From assembly GCF_004217145.1 (NCBI RefSeq), contig NZ_SHKR01000011.1, forward strand, positions 1,736,001-1,800,000: a DNA stretch of 64,000 nucleotides, written 5' to 3'. Both the position numbers and the translations under genes were made by a program. This document shows, one piece after another, positions 35,758 to 45,083 of this stretch (within the stretch, counting starts at the first letter, position 1; each line of letters starts with the position of its first letter). The notes under the pieces were generated by a model. That model made no database searches. It worked only from the letters and a program-made list of their open reading frames with translations, and was not told where the DNA came from. The stretch is from Kribbella rubisoli. GTDB lineage: Bacteria; Actinomycetota; Actinomycetes; Propionibacteriales; Kribbellaceae.

Positions 35758-36900
35758 ATGCTTCTCGCGTTGCTGTGTGTCGGAATCTTCCTCGTCCAGC
35801 TCGACGTGACCGTGGTCAACGTCGCGCTGCCGACGATCCGGACCGGCCTCGACACCAGTGCATCCGGGCAGCAGTGGGTCGTGAGCGGCTACATGATCGC
35901 GCTGGCCGGGCTCCTGCTCGTCTGTGGAGCACTGGGCGACCGCATCGGCCACCGCCGTACTGTGCTTGCCGGCCTGACGGTCTTCGGTTGCGCGTCCCTG
36001 GTGTGCGGCATCGCGCCGAACATCGAGCTCCTGATCGCAGCGCGCGCACTCCAGGGCGTCGGCGCCGCACTGCTCCTGCCAGGCACGCTGGCCGTCATCA
36101 CCGATCAGTACGTCGATAGCGCCGCAAGGGCCCGTGCCGTTGGGATCTGGGCCGGAGCGGGCGCACTCGCGTTGGTCGCCGGGCCTATCCTCGGCGGCGT
36201 ACTGGTCAGCGGATTCGGCTGGCGGGCGGTGTTCCTGATCAACCTGCCGATCATCGTGTTGGTGCTGCCAATGGCCTGGCGGATGGTGCCGCGACGCCGT
36301 ACAGCTCGAAGTGAGGCACATATGCGGCTTCGCATCGGCCCTGCGTTCGTGGGCGCCAACGTAGTCTCCGGCCTGATGAATCTGGTTGGTCTAGGCACGC
36401 TGCTCGCACTGACCCTTTATTTACAAGAGCATCTGGACCAATCCGCGCTTCGTTCCGGACTCGAACTACTGCCGGTTCTGCTGCCGCTGGCCGTCCTCGG
36501 CCCGGTGTCAGGCCGCATCACCGCTCGGTACGGCTCTCGGCTCCCGATGTCGTTCGGCCTTGCTCTCGGGGCTATTGGCTCGTTCTGCCTGCTGGTCGTC
36601 CACCCGGACAGCCGTTACGCCGCAGTCATTCCCGTCGAGGTCTGCCTGGGCATAGGCATGGGTTTGCTGACCGCCGCGGTGGTGCACGCGGCCATTGCAG
36701 CACTGCCTCCGGATCGCGCCGGCCTGGCCGGCGGCGTCAACAACACCGCACGGCAGGCCGTCGGCGCAGCGGGCGTAGCGCTCTACAGTGCGGTCCTGAG
36801 CCACTCCGCAACCTTCACCGCAGGTCTCCACACCCTTGCCTGGGTAGGCGGCGTCCTGTGGCTGGTTGCGCTCGGCATCACTTGGCTGACAGTCGACTAG
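35758..36900 (+). CDS. MFS transporter, drug exporter type
   Basis: A 380-residue transporter of 12 or so helices. Helix 1 ends in LVQLDVTVVNVALPTIRT, the DHA2-type signature; GALGDRIGHRRTVLAGL is the loop 2-3 motif near 65, and ALQGVGAALLLPGTLAVI the helix 4 motif near 105. It is shorter than usual for 14-helix members. ATG at 35758 is used because the protein's first helix starts there; the frame is open 22 codons upstream through the operator. The substrate is unknown; control by ArsR suggests induction by a toxic compound. Confidence 0.87.
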   Translation: MLLALLCVGIFLVQLDVTVVNVALPTIRTGLDTSASGQQWVVSGYMIALAGLLLVCGALGDRIGHRRTVLAGLTVFGCASLVCGIAPNIELLIAARALQGVGAALLLPGTLAVITDQYVDSAARARAVGIWAGAGALALVAGPILGGVLVSGFGWRAVFLINLPIIVLVLPMAWRMVPRRRTARSEAHMRLRIGPAFVGANVVSGLMNLVGLGTLLALTLYLQEHLDQSALRSGLELLPVLLPLAVLGPVSGRITARYGSRLPMSFGLALGAIGSFCLLVVHPDSRYAAVIPVEVCLGIGMGLLTAAVVHAAIAALPPDRAGLAGGVNNTARQAVGAAGVALYSAVLSHSATFTAGLHTLAWVGGVLWLVALGITWLTVD

Positions 36901-37010
36901 TCAACCGGCCAGATGGTGCGGAAGATCGTGGAGCGCAGCCGATAGAACGTACGACGAGCAGACTGCATCAGCGCCGGCGACGGCCGCAGCCGTTCGGTCG
37001 GAAAACGCAT
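36897..37010 (-). CDS. Possible 37-residue basic protein
   Basis: A short frame starting MRFPTERLRPSPALMQSAR, rich in Arg and Ser/Thr, with AGGAAG nine bases before the ATG at 37010. It follows the kinase stop at 37028 by 17 bases on the same strand and ends in a four-base overlap with the convergent MFS stop. It may be a real small protein co-transcribed with the kinase, or chance. Confidence 0.3.
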   Translation of the reverse strand: MRFPTERLRPSPALMQSARRTFYRLRSTIFRTIWPVD

Positions 37011-37027
37011 GGGGGACTTCCTGAGCG

Positions 37028-38551
37028 CTAGTACTTCACCGAATTGGCGATCTCGGCAGCCCGGGCGGCATCTGGCGTGATCACCTGGACGAGCAGCGAG
37101 CCGCCGTCCCCGCGATCGACGACCCGTTCGAACAGGACCATATCCGCCCCGGCGCATCCACTGGAAATCCGGTCCGTGGTCGGCTGGTCATCGAACGTGC
37201 CCGGATAGGTCGGGCCGGGCTTGCATCCGAGCGCCTTGTTGTCCGGAAGAGCGAGCTTCGAGCCGGCTACGCCGATGAACACTCCCGGCGTCGTCGCGGA
37301 CCAGTCCGAGTCCCGGCTGACCCGGAACGCGGGCGTCCGAGCCTTGCTCCCAGGCGCCAGCCAGTCGGTCTGGGCCATCGACCTCGCCCAGGACCGCGGC
37401 ACCGTCACCTGGAACTGTCCTTGCGAGACGACGATCGCCTCGCGACTCGACAGGTACCACTGCCCGGCATACCCGGCGCCGCCACCGACGACCAGCGCGA
37501 GCAGGGCGGCGACGACCCACCGGCCGCGCTTCCGCTTCCGCGTGGGAGCGGGCTCCGGCTTCTCCGTCGTTTCCTCCGGTACGGCGGGTGCCTCAACCGC
37601 GACGGTCTCTGCGTCCGCCGACGGCTCCTCGAGTTTCACGATCGTCGGCTGGTTCTCGTCGCTCAGCGCAGTCTTCGCACCCAGGTGGTCCGTGTCGACG
37701 GCAATCACTTCGCGGATCGACAGCGGGAAGTCGTGGGTGGTCTCGTCGAGCCCGCCGACGAGCTCCCGCGTGAACGCCTGCACGTCCGGCCAGCGCTTCT
37801 CCCGGTCCGGATCCAGCGCGCGGACGATCGCGGCGTCGACCTGATCGGGCAGCTCGAACCCGAGCGAGCTCGGCGGCGGCGCCACCTCGACCCGGCTGGC
37901 CGCCCCGAGCCCGTCGACCTGATGGGGGGATCGCCCGGTCAGAGCGGCGTACGCGACGGCACCCAGCGAGTACTGGTCGGCACGCTGGTCCAGCCGCTCC
38001 CCCAGCGCCTGCTCGGGAGCGACGTACGACGGGGTGCCGCCGGGCATCGTGATCCTCGACACCTCGTCGAGCGACTTGCCCAGACCGAGGTCGGACAGGA
38101 CGGCGCGCTCGCCGTCGTCCGTGCTGCGGAACAGGACGTTCGCGGGTTTCACGTCACGGTGCAGCAGACCGCGCCGATGGAGGGCCTGCAGGCCGCGGCC
38201 GACCTGGACGACCACGTCGACAGCCTCGGTCAGCGGGAGGGGCTTCTTCTTCAAGCGGTCGGCCAGCGTGCCGCGATCGGCGTACGTCAGGACCAGAAAG
38301 GGGCGGCCGTCCTCCAGTTCGCCGACGTCGTGCACCTGGACGACGTGCTCGGACTCGACGCGGCGCAGGAACCGGCCCTCCTCGAGGAACCGCTGGCGGA
38401 CCGAGTCGTCGTGCCCCCAGTTGTCCGCGAGCACCTTGATCGCCACTTCGGCATCCAGTTGCTCATCGTGAGCAAGCCATACCGTAGCGAAACCGCCTGA
38501 GCCCAGGCGTCGGCGCACGACGTAACGCCCGAGTCTGGTTGGGACCCCCAT
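37028..38551 (-). CDS. Transmembrane serine/threonine protein kinase
   Basis: A 507-residue PknB-like kinase. The catalytic domain covers about 8-270: RLGSGGFATVWLAHD (ATP loop), VAIKVL (lysine), LLHRDVKPANVLF (catalytic loop near 135), LSDLGLGKS in place of the usual DFG (DLG) and GGTPSYVAPEQ near 175. An acidic, low-complexity linker follows, then RKRKRGRWVVAALLALVVGGGAGYAG as the single membrane helix near 345-370. The ectodomain of about 140 residues (FQVTVPRSWARSMAQTDW) has no PASTA repeats and resembles the two paralogues at 33440-34960. It is divergent from a sigma factor, with 62 bases between. No clear ribosome site precedes 38551, so leaderless translation is possible. Confidence 0.9.
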   Translation of the reverse strand: MGVPTRLGRYVVRRRLGSGGFATVWLAHDEQLDAEVAIKVLADNWGHDDSVRQRFLEEGRFLRRVESEHVVQVHDVGELEDGRPFLVLTYADRGTLADRLKKKPLPLTEAVDVVVQVGRGLQALHRRGLLHRDVKPANVLFRSTDDGERAVLSDLGLGKSLDEVSRITMPGGTPSYVAPEQALGERLDQRADQYSLGAVAYAALTGRSPHQVDGLGAASRVEVAPPPSSLGFELPDQVDAAIVRALDPDREKRWPDVQAFTRELVGGLDETTHDFPLSIREVIAVDTDHLGAKTALSDENQPTIVKLEEPSADAETVAVEAPAVPEETTEKPEPAPTRKRKRGRWVVAALLALVVGGGAGYAGQWYLSSREAIVVSQGQFQVTVPRSWARSMAQTDWLAPGSKARTPAFRVSRDSDWSATTPGVFIGVAGSKLALPDNKALGCKPGPTYPGTFDDQPTTDRISSGCAGADMVLFERVVDRGDGGSLLVQVITPDAARAAEIANSVKY

Positions 38552-38613
38552 ACAGGGCATTATGGAGTACTGGAGTGTCCCCGTGCCGGGGCCGATCGAG
38601 AGCAAAGGCGCAG

Positions 38614-39174
38614 ATGAGCGAGAGCACCAGCCCGACCGACGACCTCGCAACCCTCGCGGAGCAGGCGCAGGCGGGCGACAAGAACGCGATGGACGACCTG
38701 CTCCGGCAGGTCTACCCCCGCGTCCTGCGCATCTGCCGCAGCGTCCTGCCGTACTCCGCGGACGCCGAGGACGCCGCTCAGGAGGCGCTGCTGAACATCG
38801 CCACCAAGATCGGCACGTACTCCGGCCGCAGCAGCTTCTCCACCTGGGTCCACTCGGTCGCGGCCAACTCGGCCCGGTCGACGTACCGAAAGCTCAAGCG
38901 CACTGCCCAGGCCGCGCACAACCCGGAGCAGATGGAGAAGCCGGACCCTCGCACCACCAGCGTGATCGCCGGCACCCGTCTGGACCTCCTGGAGGCGCTG
39001 GAGACCCTGGAGCGCGACCGTCCTCAGATGGTCACTCCGCTGGTGCTACGCGACGTCTACGGCCTGTCGTACGAGGAGATCGCGGCCGAGGTCGGCGCAC
39101 CGCTGGGCACGGTCAAGTCCCGCATCCACGACGCCCGCGAGGTCGTCCGCCCGCTCCTGCGCCCGAAGGACTGA
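38614..39174 (+). CDS. ECF-type RNA polymerase sigma factor
   Basis: A 186-residue sigma-70 family protein with only regions 2 and 4. Region 2 is at about 20-90 (MDDLLRQVYPRVLRICRSVLPYSADAEDAAQEALLNIATKI by parts, with SSFSTWVHSVAANSA). Region 4 is near 130-180 (PLVLRDVYGLSYEEIAAEVGAPLGTVKSRIHDAREVV). No anti-sigma gene follows; the divergent Ser/Thr kinase is the obvious candidate to control its activity, directly or through another protein. AAAGG precedes the ATG at 38614; the frame is open upstream but without start signals. The regulon is unknown. Confidence 0.9.
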   Translation: MSESTSPTDDLATLAEQAQAGDKNAMDDLLRQVYPRVLRICRSVLPYSADAEDAAQEALLNIATKIGTYSGRSSFSTWVHSVAANSARSTYRKLKRTAQAAHNPEQMEKPDPRTTSVIAGTRLDLLEALETLERDRPQMVTPLVLRDVYGLSYEEIAAEVGAPLGTVKSRIHDAREVVRPLLRPKD

Positions 39175-39238
39175 ATTGCATCAACCTGCAATGCATCAGG
39201 CCGGATAACTGACCTGACCCGGACATACCCTCCGAGTT

Positions 39239-40468
39239 ATGTCCGCCCGGGGGTTGTTGCACAACGGTGACTATCTCAAGCTGCTGACCGGCCAAACGAT
39301 CAGCTCCATCGGCTCCGCGATGAGCTCGTTCGTCTTCACGCTGCTCGGCTTCGCCATCACGGGCTCCGCGGTCCAGGCAGGCCTGGTCGGGACGGCGTAC
39401 GCGCTCGGAGCAACCCTCGCCGCGCTGCCCGCGGGCGCGCTGGCGGACCGATGGAGCCGGCGCCGGATCCTGATCGGCTACAGCTTCCTCGGCGCCGTCC
39501 TGTTCGGCTCGGTGGCGGTCGCCGGGTGGCTCGGCCATCTCACGCTCCCGCACCTGATCGCGGTCAGCCTCCTGAACGGCGCCGGGTTCGCGATGTTCAT
39601 GCCCGCAGAGTCCGCCGCACTCCGGCAGATCGTCGCTCCCGAGGACATCAGCACCGCCCTCGCAGCCGCGCACGGTAGGCAGAACATCGCCGGCCTGACC
39701 GGCGCACCGCTCGGCGGCCTGCTGTTCTCGATCGGCCGGGTCGTCCCGGTCGCCGTCGACGCGATCTCGTACCTGGTGATGGCGATCCTGCTCGTCACGA
39801 TCCGCCATCCGCTGCCGGCCGCGAAGCCGGACGGCGACGCGCACGAGCCGATGCTCAAGGCGATCCGTTCCGGCCTGACGTGGCTGTTCCGGCAGGCGTC
39901 GCTGCGGACGATCGCGGTGGTCGGCACGATCCTCAACTTCGCCGCGAACGGGACCATCCTGGTCCTCATCCTCAGCATGCAGCAGCGCGGTGTGCGGCCG
40001 TCGGTGATCGGGCTGCTGGAGACCGCGATGGGACTCGGCGGGCTGGCCGGCGCCATCGCCTCGCCGAAACTGCTGTCCAGGTTCACCACCGGCCGGATCA
40101 CGGTCGTCGCCTGCTGGATCATCACCGTCACTTTCACCGCGACCGCCGCCACCACGCATCCCGCTGTGCTGATCGCGCTGCCGGCGTTCGCGATCTTTCT
40201 GCTGCCGGCGCTGAACTCGGGCCTGTTCGGCTACCAGATGCTGATCACGCCCGACAACCTCCAGGGCCGGACGCAGAGCGCGGTGATGTTCCTGTCGAAC
40301 ATCTCGATGCCGTTGGCTCCGTTCCTCGGCGGCCTGTTCCTGGAGACGCTCGGCGCGAGGACGGCACTGCTGATCTTCGGTGGCCTGCTCATCGTCGGCT
40401 CCGTGCTGCTCACTGTCAGTCGATCGATCCGGTCGATCCCGTTGCTGGCCGAGGTGGAGGCCGTCTGA
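39239..40468 (+). CDS. MFS transporter, EntS-like exporter
   Basis: A 409-residue transporter with 12 helices. The pattern [33 protein letters not shown] is typical of the EntS/MFS_3 group, and the loop motif [20 protein letters not shown] lies near 70. The group exports siderophores or drugs. It stands alone after the sigma factor gene. Direct TGCAT-type repeats around 39177-39195 upstream could be a control site but are weak. Confidence 0.87.
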   Translation: MSARGLLHNGDYLKLLTGQTISSIGSAMSSFVFTLLGFAITGSAVQAGLVGTAYALGATLAALPAGALADRWSRRRILIGYSFLGAVLFGSVAVAGWLGHLTLPHLIAVSLLNGAGFAMFMPAESAALRQIVAPEDISTALAAAHGRQNIAGLTGAPLGGLLFSIGRVVPVAVDAISYLVMAILLVTIRHPLPAAKPDGDAHEPMLKAIRSGLTWLFRQASLRTIAVVGTILNFAANGTILVLILSMQQRGVRPSVIGLLETAMGLGGLAGAIASPKLLSRFTTGRITVVACWIITVTFTATAATTHPAVLIALPAFAIFLLPALNSGLFGYQMLITPDNLQGRTQSAVMFLSNISMPLAPFLGGLFLETLGARTALLIFGGLLIVGSVLLTVSRSIRSIPLLAEVEAV

Positions 40469-40511
40469 TCGGGGGCTCCCGTTCTGGGCGGGTGTGTGCT
40501 CAGATGGGGAG

Positions 40512-41516
40512 ATGAAGAAGCTCATCAACGACCCAGGTGATGTTGTGAGTGAGGCGCTGCGGGGGATGGCGGCAGCGCATCCGGATCGGTTGCGGGTGGA
40601 TGTGGAGAACCGGATCGTCTACCGCAAGGACGCGCCGAGGCCGGGCAAGGTGGGGCTCATTTCCGGCGGCGGGTCGGGGCACGAGCCGATGCACGGCGGA
40701 TTCGTCGGGCTCGGGATGCTGGACGCCGCGTGTGCGGGTGAGGTGTTCACCTCGCCGGTGCCGGACCAGATGATGGCGGCGACGAAGGCGGTCGACGCGG
40801 GCGCCGGCGTACTGCACATCGTGAAGAACTACACCGGCGACGTGATGAACTTCGAGATGGCCGCCGAGCTGGCCGCGGCCGACGCCGGCACCGAGGTGCT
40901 GTCGGTCGTGACGAACGACGACGTCGCCGTCCAGGACAGCCTCTACACGGCCGGTCGCCGCGGTGTCGGCGTGACCGTGCTGCTGGAGAAGATCGTCGGC
41001 GCTGCCGCTGAAGAGGGCCAGCCGCTGGCGCAGGTCGCGGATCTCGCGCGCCGAGTCAACGACAACGGCCGCAGCATGGGGATGGCGCTCACGTCGTGCA
41101 CGGTTCCGGCCGCGGGCAAGCCGACGTTCGACCTGGCCGACAACGAGATGGAGGTCGGTATCGGCATCCACGGCGAGCCCGGCCGTCAACGGTTGCCGTT
41201 GGCACCGGCCCGCGAGATCGCCGCCATGCTGGTCGATCCCGTGGTCAGCGATCTCCCTTACCAGCAAGGCGATTCGGTCATTGCCTTCGTCAACGGCATG
41301 GGCGGTACGCCGTTGATCGAGCTGTACCTGATGTACAACGAGGTGGCCCAGCTACTCGACCGCGCCGGCATCACCGTCGCCCGCTCACTCGTCGGCAACT
41401 ACATCACCTCCCTCGAGATGGCCGGCTGTTCGGTCACCCTGCTCAAGGTGGACGACGACCTGGTACGCCTCTGGGACGCCCCCGTAAACACCCCCGGCCT
41501 ACGCTGGGGCGCGTGA
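40512..41516 (+). CDS. dhaK: Dihydroxyacetone kinase subunit DhaK
   Basis: A 334-residue subunit that binds dihydroxyacetone covalently and phosphorylates it together with DhaL. Visible motifs: [21 protein letters not shown] near 48-68, [15 protein letters not shown] near 100, [11 protein letters not shown] near 125, and the substrate-binding histidine in [13 protein letters not shown] near 215. [19 protein letters not shown] lies near 260. The ATG at 40512 follows GGGGAG. It leads a three-gene operon with dhaL and a fused PTS phosphotransfer protein, so phosphoenolpyruvate rather than ATP is the phosphate source. The product, dihydroxyacetone phosphate, enters glycolysis. Confidence 0.95.
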   Translation: MKKLINDPGDVVSEALRGMAAAHPDRLRVDVENRIVYRKDAPRPGKVGLISGGGSGHEPMHGGFVGLGMLDAACAGEVFTSPVPDQMMAATKAVDAGAGVLHIVKNYTGDVMNFEMAAELAAADAGTEVLSVVTNDDVAVQDSLYTAGRRGVGVTVLLEKIVGAAAEEGQPLAQVADLARRVNDNGRSMGMALTSCTVPAAGKPTFDLADNEMEVGIGIHGEPGRQRLPLAPAREIAAMLVDPVVSDLPYQQGDSVIAFVNGMGGTPLIELYLMYNEVAQLLDRAGITVARSLVGNYITSLEMAGCSVTLLKVDDDLVRLWDAPVNTPGLRWGA

Positions 41517-41518
41517 GC

Positions 41519-42139
41519 ATGGGAGTCGATTCCTTCGTCGACTGGTTGCGGGATGCTGCGGGGGTGCTGCATGAGAATGCGGCGTACCTGACTGAGCTGG
41601 ATTCGGCGATCGGGGACGCGGATCACGGGGCCAACATGGATCGTGGGTTTCAGGCGATCGTGGCGGTGTTGGACGAGTCGTCGTTCGACAGTGCTGACGA
41701 GTTGTTGAAGAAGGCCGGGATGACGCTGGTCAGCAAGGTCGGCGGGGCGAGCGGGCCGTTGTACGGCACGTTCTTCCTGCGGTTCGGGACCGCGCTGGCC
41801 GGAGCCGATCTCAGCGCGGAGGCGATCGGGCGCGCGCTGCACGCCGGGGTCGAGGGTGTGCTTGCTCGTGGCAAGGCGGAGCTCGGCGACAAGACGATGT
41901 ACGACGCCTGGGCGCCGGCACTGGAGGCGTACGACGCTGCGGTGGCGGGTGGATCGGAAGTCGGTCCGGCGCTGACCGCGGCCGCTGAAGCGGCGGCCAA
42001 GGGGCGGGACGCGACGGTGCCGTTGGTCGCGCGGAAGGGACGCGCGAGCTACCTGGGTGAGCGGAGCGCGGGGCATCAGGATCCGGGCGCAACGAGTACG
42101 ACGCTGATTCTGGAGTCCGCGGCCCGAACGCTCACATGA
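41519..42139 (+). CDS. dhaL: Dihydroxyacetone kinase subunit DhaL
   Basis: A 206-residue ADP-binding subunit. The metal and nucleotide motif LDSAIGDADHGANMDRGF is near 28-45, and GGASGPLYGTFFLR near 75-90; LGERSAGHQDPGATST near the end is also conserved. DhaL carries tightly bound ADP, which is rephosphorylated by DhaM and donates phosphate to dihydroxyacetone on DhaK. A GTG at 41513 that overlaps the dhaK stop is an alternative start giving two more residues. The stop overlaps the next ATG (ATGA). Confidence 0.95.
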   Translation: MGVDSFVDWLRDAAGVLHENAAYLTELDSAIGDADHGANMDRGFQAIVAVLDESSFDSADELLKKAGMTLVSKVGGASGPLYGTFFLRFGTALAGADLSAEAIGRALHAGVEGVLARGKAELGDKTMYDAWAPALEAYDAAVAGGSEVGPALTAAAEAAAKGRDATVPLVARKGRASYLGERSAGHQDPGATSTTLILESAARTLT

Positions 42140-44448
42140 TCGGCATCGTGGTGGTGTCGCACAGCCGTGCGTTGGCTGAGGCGGCGGTCGGGCTCGCGTC
42201 CGAGATGGTTGCCGAGGACAAGCGTCCGGTGATCGCGGTCGCGGCCGGGTTGGATGCGACGACGTTCGGGACGGACGCGATGGCGGTATCGGAGGCGCTA
42301 GCTGCTGCGGACAGCGCGGACGGGGTGCTGGTGCTGCTGGACCTGGGCAGTGCTGTGCTGAGTGCGGAGATGGCGCTCGAGTTCGTGGATCCGTCCGTTG
42401 CTGACCACGTCCGGCTGAGCAGTGCCCCGTTGGTGGAAGGGCTGGTCGCAGCGGTGGTGACCGCTTCCACAGGCGCATCTCTCGATGCGGTGGTTGCCGA
42501 GGCGGAGCGCGGGCTGGTCGGCAAGCAGGACCATCTCGGTGATGCTCCGGCCGCCGAGGCGGCTCCGGTCGTGGAAGCTGACCGGACGGTGGAGGTTGTG
42601 GTCGGCAACGAGCATGGTTTGCATGCTCGGCCGGCGGCCCGATTGGTCGGGCTGGTGAATGGGTTCGACGCTGTCGTCACGCTCACCGATCTGGACACCG
42701 GTCGCGGGCCGGTGGATGCGGGCAGTTTGAGCATGGTCGCGACGCTGAACGCCCAGCAGGGTCATCGGGTCCGTGTAGGTGCGAGCGGTCCGCAAGCCTC
42801 GGAGGTGTTGGCTGCGATCGAGAAGTTGGCGGCCGCGGGCTTCGGCGACGAGCCCACTGTGCAAGCTGCTCCGACAGCCGGTGGGTCTGGGTTGGATGTG
42901 GCTATCGGGCCTGCGGTGCTGGTGGGCTCGGGGGTTGACCTGAGCGGTTATGTTGCTGGGGACAACGAACTCGGGCGGCTCGACGACGCACTGGAGGCCG
43001 CCGGCGAGCAGCTTCGCGAGCTGCGTGACACGACCCCCGAGCACGGGGACATCTTCGTGGCTCACCTTGCCTTGCTGGAAGATCGGAAGGTTCTTACAGC
43101 TGTCGAGCATGCAGTCTCCGGCGGCTCGTCGGCTCCGACCGCCTGGCAGGACGTGTACGACGACCTGGCAACGACCTTCGAAGGGCTCGACGACGCCTAC
43201 CAGCGCGAGCGTGCACAAGACGTTCGCGCAGTAAGGGATCGCGTACTGCGGATCCTCGTCGGCGCGACCGAAGAATCACCGGCGGACGGCATCCTCGTCG
43301 TACCGGAGCTGGACGCGGCAACCGCGGCAACGCTTGATGCAACCCGGATCGCAGGGATCGCCGTACGAGCAGCCGGGACGACCGGCCACGGGGTGATCGT
43401 GGCGCGTTCGCGCGGCATCCCGCTCATCACCGGGATCGGCGACGTCGACGTCCGGCCGGGCGCAACGATCGCGTTCGACGCACGCACCGGGTCCTTCGAG
43501 GTCGCGCCGGACGAAGACCGGGTCCAGGCGACGATCCGCGAACGGCAGAACGAGCGCGCGCAAGCCGTCACCCGAGCCGACGAGCCCGCCATCACCCGTG
43601 ACGGCAAGACGATCGACGTACTGGTCAACGTCGGTGTCGTCCAAGACGCCGTCGACGCACAGGGCGCGGACGGGTCGGGTCTGGTACGGACCGAGGTGCT
43701 CTTCGGCGACCGTCGTACCGCACCGACCGTCGACGAACAGGTCGAGGCCTTCCGCGCGATCGCACGAGCGCTGGAGAACAGGCCGATCACCATCCGCACC
43801 TGGGACATCGGCGGCGACAAGCCACTCCCGTTCCTCCCCCAGGCCAAGGAGGCGAACCCGTTCCTCGGCGAGCGCGGCCTCCGCGTGTTCCGCCGTCGAC
43901 CCGAGCTCCTGCGCGACCAACTCGAAGCCATCCGTCGGGTAGCGACCGAGACACCGGTCCACGTGATGTTCCCGATGGTCACGACCGCCGATGAGGTCGC
44001 CTGGGCACTGGACGAGCTCGGCCCACGGGACGGTCTCGAGGTCGGCATCATGGTCGAGGTCCCCGCCGCCGCGTTGCGCGTCGCCACACTCGCCGAGGAT
44101 CTCGACTTCGTCAGCATCGGCACCAACGACCTCACGCAGTACACAACCGCCGCCGACCGCACCAACACCGCGGTCGCCTCTCTCGCCGACGGTCTGGACC
44201 CCGCAGTCCTCCAACTCATCGACCACGTCGTACGCAACGCCGGCGTCCGCGTCGCAGTCTGCGGCGACCTCGCCAGCAGCCCACAAGCCGCAGTACTACT
44301 CGCAGCCCTCGGCGTCACCGAACTCAGCGCCGTCGGCCCACAAGTACCCCTCGTCAAAGCACAACTGCGACAGGCCGACCTCAGTCAGATCGACACTGCC
44401 GCAGTGCTCAAGGCGAGGGACGCGGATCAGGTGCGCGGCCTGCTGTAG
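42136..44448 (+). CDS. dhaM: DhaM fused to HPr and a full-length PTS Enzyme I
   Basis: A 770-residue three-module phosphotransfer protein. Residues 1-130 are the EIIA(Man)-like DhaM domain, with active His9 in VVVSHSRAL. Residues about 150-235 are HPr, with His163 in NEHGLHARPAARL. From about 255 the protein is Enzyme I: His418 in AAGTTGHGVIVARSRGIPL, GLVRTEVLFGDR near 516, RTWDIGGDKPLPFLP, VPAAALR and SIGTNDLTQYTTAADR, and the C-terminal cysteine motif VAVCGDLASSPQ. E. coli DhaM has only a truncated Enzyme I part and depends on free EI. Here the PEP-binding barrel is complete, so the protein could take phosphate from PEP and pass it to DhaL-ADP unaided. Confidence 0.93.
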   Translation: MIGIVVVSHSRALAEAAVGLASEMVAEDKRPVIAVAAGLDATTFGTDAMAVSEALAAADSADGVLVLLDLGSAVLSAEMALEFVDPSVADHVRLSSAPLVEGLVAAVVTASTGASLDAVVAEAERGLVGKQDHLGDAPAAEAAPVVEADRTVEVVVGNEHGLHARPAARLVGLVNGFDAVVTLTDLDTGRGPVDAGSLSMVATLNAQQGHRVRVGASGPQASEVLAAIEKLAAAGFGDEPTVQAAPTAGGSGLDVAIGPAVLVGSGVDLSGYVAGDNELGRLDDALEAAGEQLRELRDTTPEHGDIFVAHLALLEDRKVLTAVEHAVSGGSSAPTAWQDVYDDLATTFEGLDDAYQRERAQDVRAVRDRVLRILVGATEESPADGILVVPELDAATAATLDATRIAGIAVRAAGTTGHGVIVARSRGIPLITGIGDVDVRPGATIAFDARTGSFEVAPDEDRVQATIRERQNERAQAVTRADEPAITRDGKTIDVLVNVGVVQDAVDAQGADGSGLVRTEVLFGDRRTAPTVDEQVEAFRAIARALENRPITIRTWDIGGDKPLPFLPQAKEANPFLGERGLRVFRRRPELLRDQLEAIRRVATETPVHVMFPMVTTADEVAWALDELGPRDGLEVGIMVEVPAAALRVATLAEDLDFVSIGTNDLTQYTTAADRTNTAVASLADGLDPAVLQLIDHVVRNAGVRVAVCGDLASSPQAAVLLAALGVTELSAVGPQVPLVKAQLRQADLSQIDTAAVLKARDADQVRGLL

Positions 44449-45083
44449 TAGCGCAGTTCGACCAGGTTGAAGCCGGAGGTGCGTGAGGGCTTGGCGGGGA
44501 GGGTGTAGGACTCGCCTGGCTCCAGGTAGGTGACGTCCGGGTGGTCGAGGTCCAGGTCGACCACGAGGGCTGGGTACGCGCCGGTGTGCCAGGTGTACGA
44601 CTCGCCGGCCTCGGGTGTCACGTGCTGCACGCGTACGTCGTCCTCGTCGACGACCACCTTCACCGGGAGCTCGCCGGCCTGCTCGAAGCCGGACTCGGCC
44701 GGGACGCCCGCGATCGCGAAGTACGGGTCGCCGCTGGCCTCCTCGCCCAGGTCGAGGACCTCGATCAGGCGGTTGAGGTACAGCGCGTCGCCGTCGTTGG
44801 TGAGCATGTGCACCGGGGACACCGGGCGGTACACGGACCCGCCGACGGTCTCGCTCAGCTGCCGCGCCGGACTGCCGTCCAGCCAGTCCATGTGGCACGG
44901 GGACGTCGACAGGCACAGCACGACGTACGGGTTGTGGTGCAGGTGCCAGCCCTGTGCCTCACCGGGCTGGAGCTCCACTTCCCACACGCGGACGCGCGAG
45001 TTCTTCAGCAGCACGCGGGTCCCGATCTCACCCAGTACGACGTCGCTGCCGTCGGGCGCGCTGACAGTAGTACCTGCGGTCAT
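44427..45083 (-). CDS. Cupin-domain protein
   Basis: A 218-residue protein. The cupin motif is near residues 35-65: VWEVELQPGEAQGWHLHHNPYVVL, with the H-L-H-H group likely to bind metal. A second barrel near 135-200 carries EAGESYTWHTGAYPALVV and LEPGESYTLPAK, so it may be a bicupin. GAGGAG precedes the ATG at 45083, which overlaps the stop of the acetyltransferase gene. Its 3' end overlaps the dhaM stop region antisense by 22 bases. The reaction or ligand is unknown. Confidence 0.82.
   Translation of the reverse strand: MTAGTTVSAPDGSDVVLGEIGTRVLLKNSRVRVWEVELQPGEAQGWHLHHNPYVVLCLSTSPCHMDWLDGSPARQLSETVGGSVYRPVSPVHMLTNDGDALYLNRLIEVLDLGEEASGDPYFAIAGVPAESGFEQAGELPVKVVVDEDDVRVQHVTPEAGESYTWHTGAYPALVVDLDLDHPDVTYLEPGESYTLPAKPSRTSGFNLVELRYYSRPRT

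Noticed and set aside
35701..36321. N-terminal extension of the ArsR frame upstream of its ATG
   Set aside because: The sequence is antisense to the MFS gene and includes the operator; the winged helix begins just after 35700.
39177..39195. TGCAT/ATGCA dyad before the EntS-like exporter
   Set aside because: Only five-base arms with a nine-base spacer that does not continue the symmetry; too weak to call an operator.
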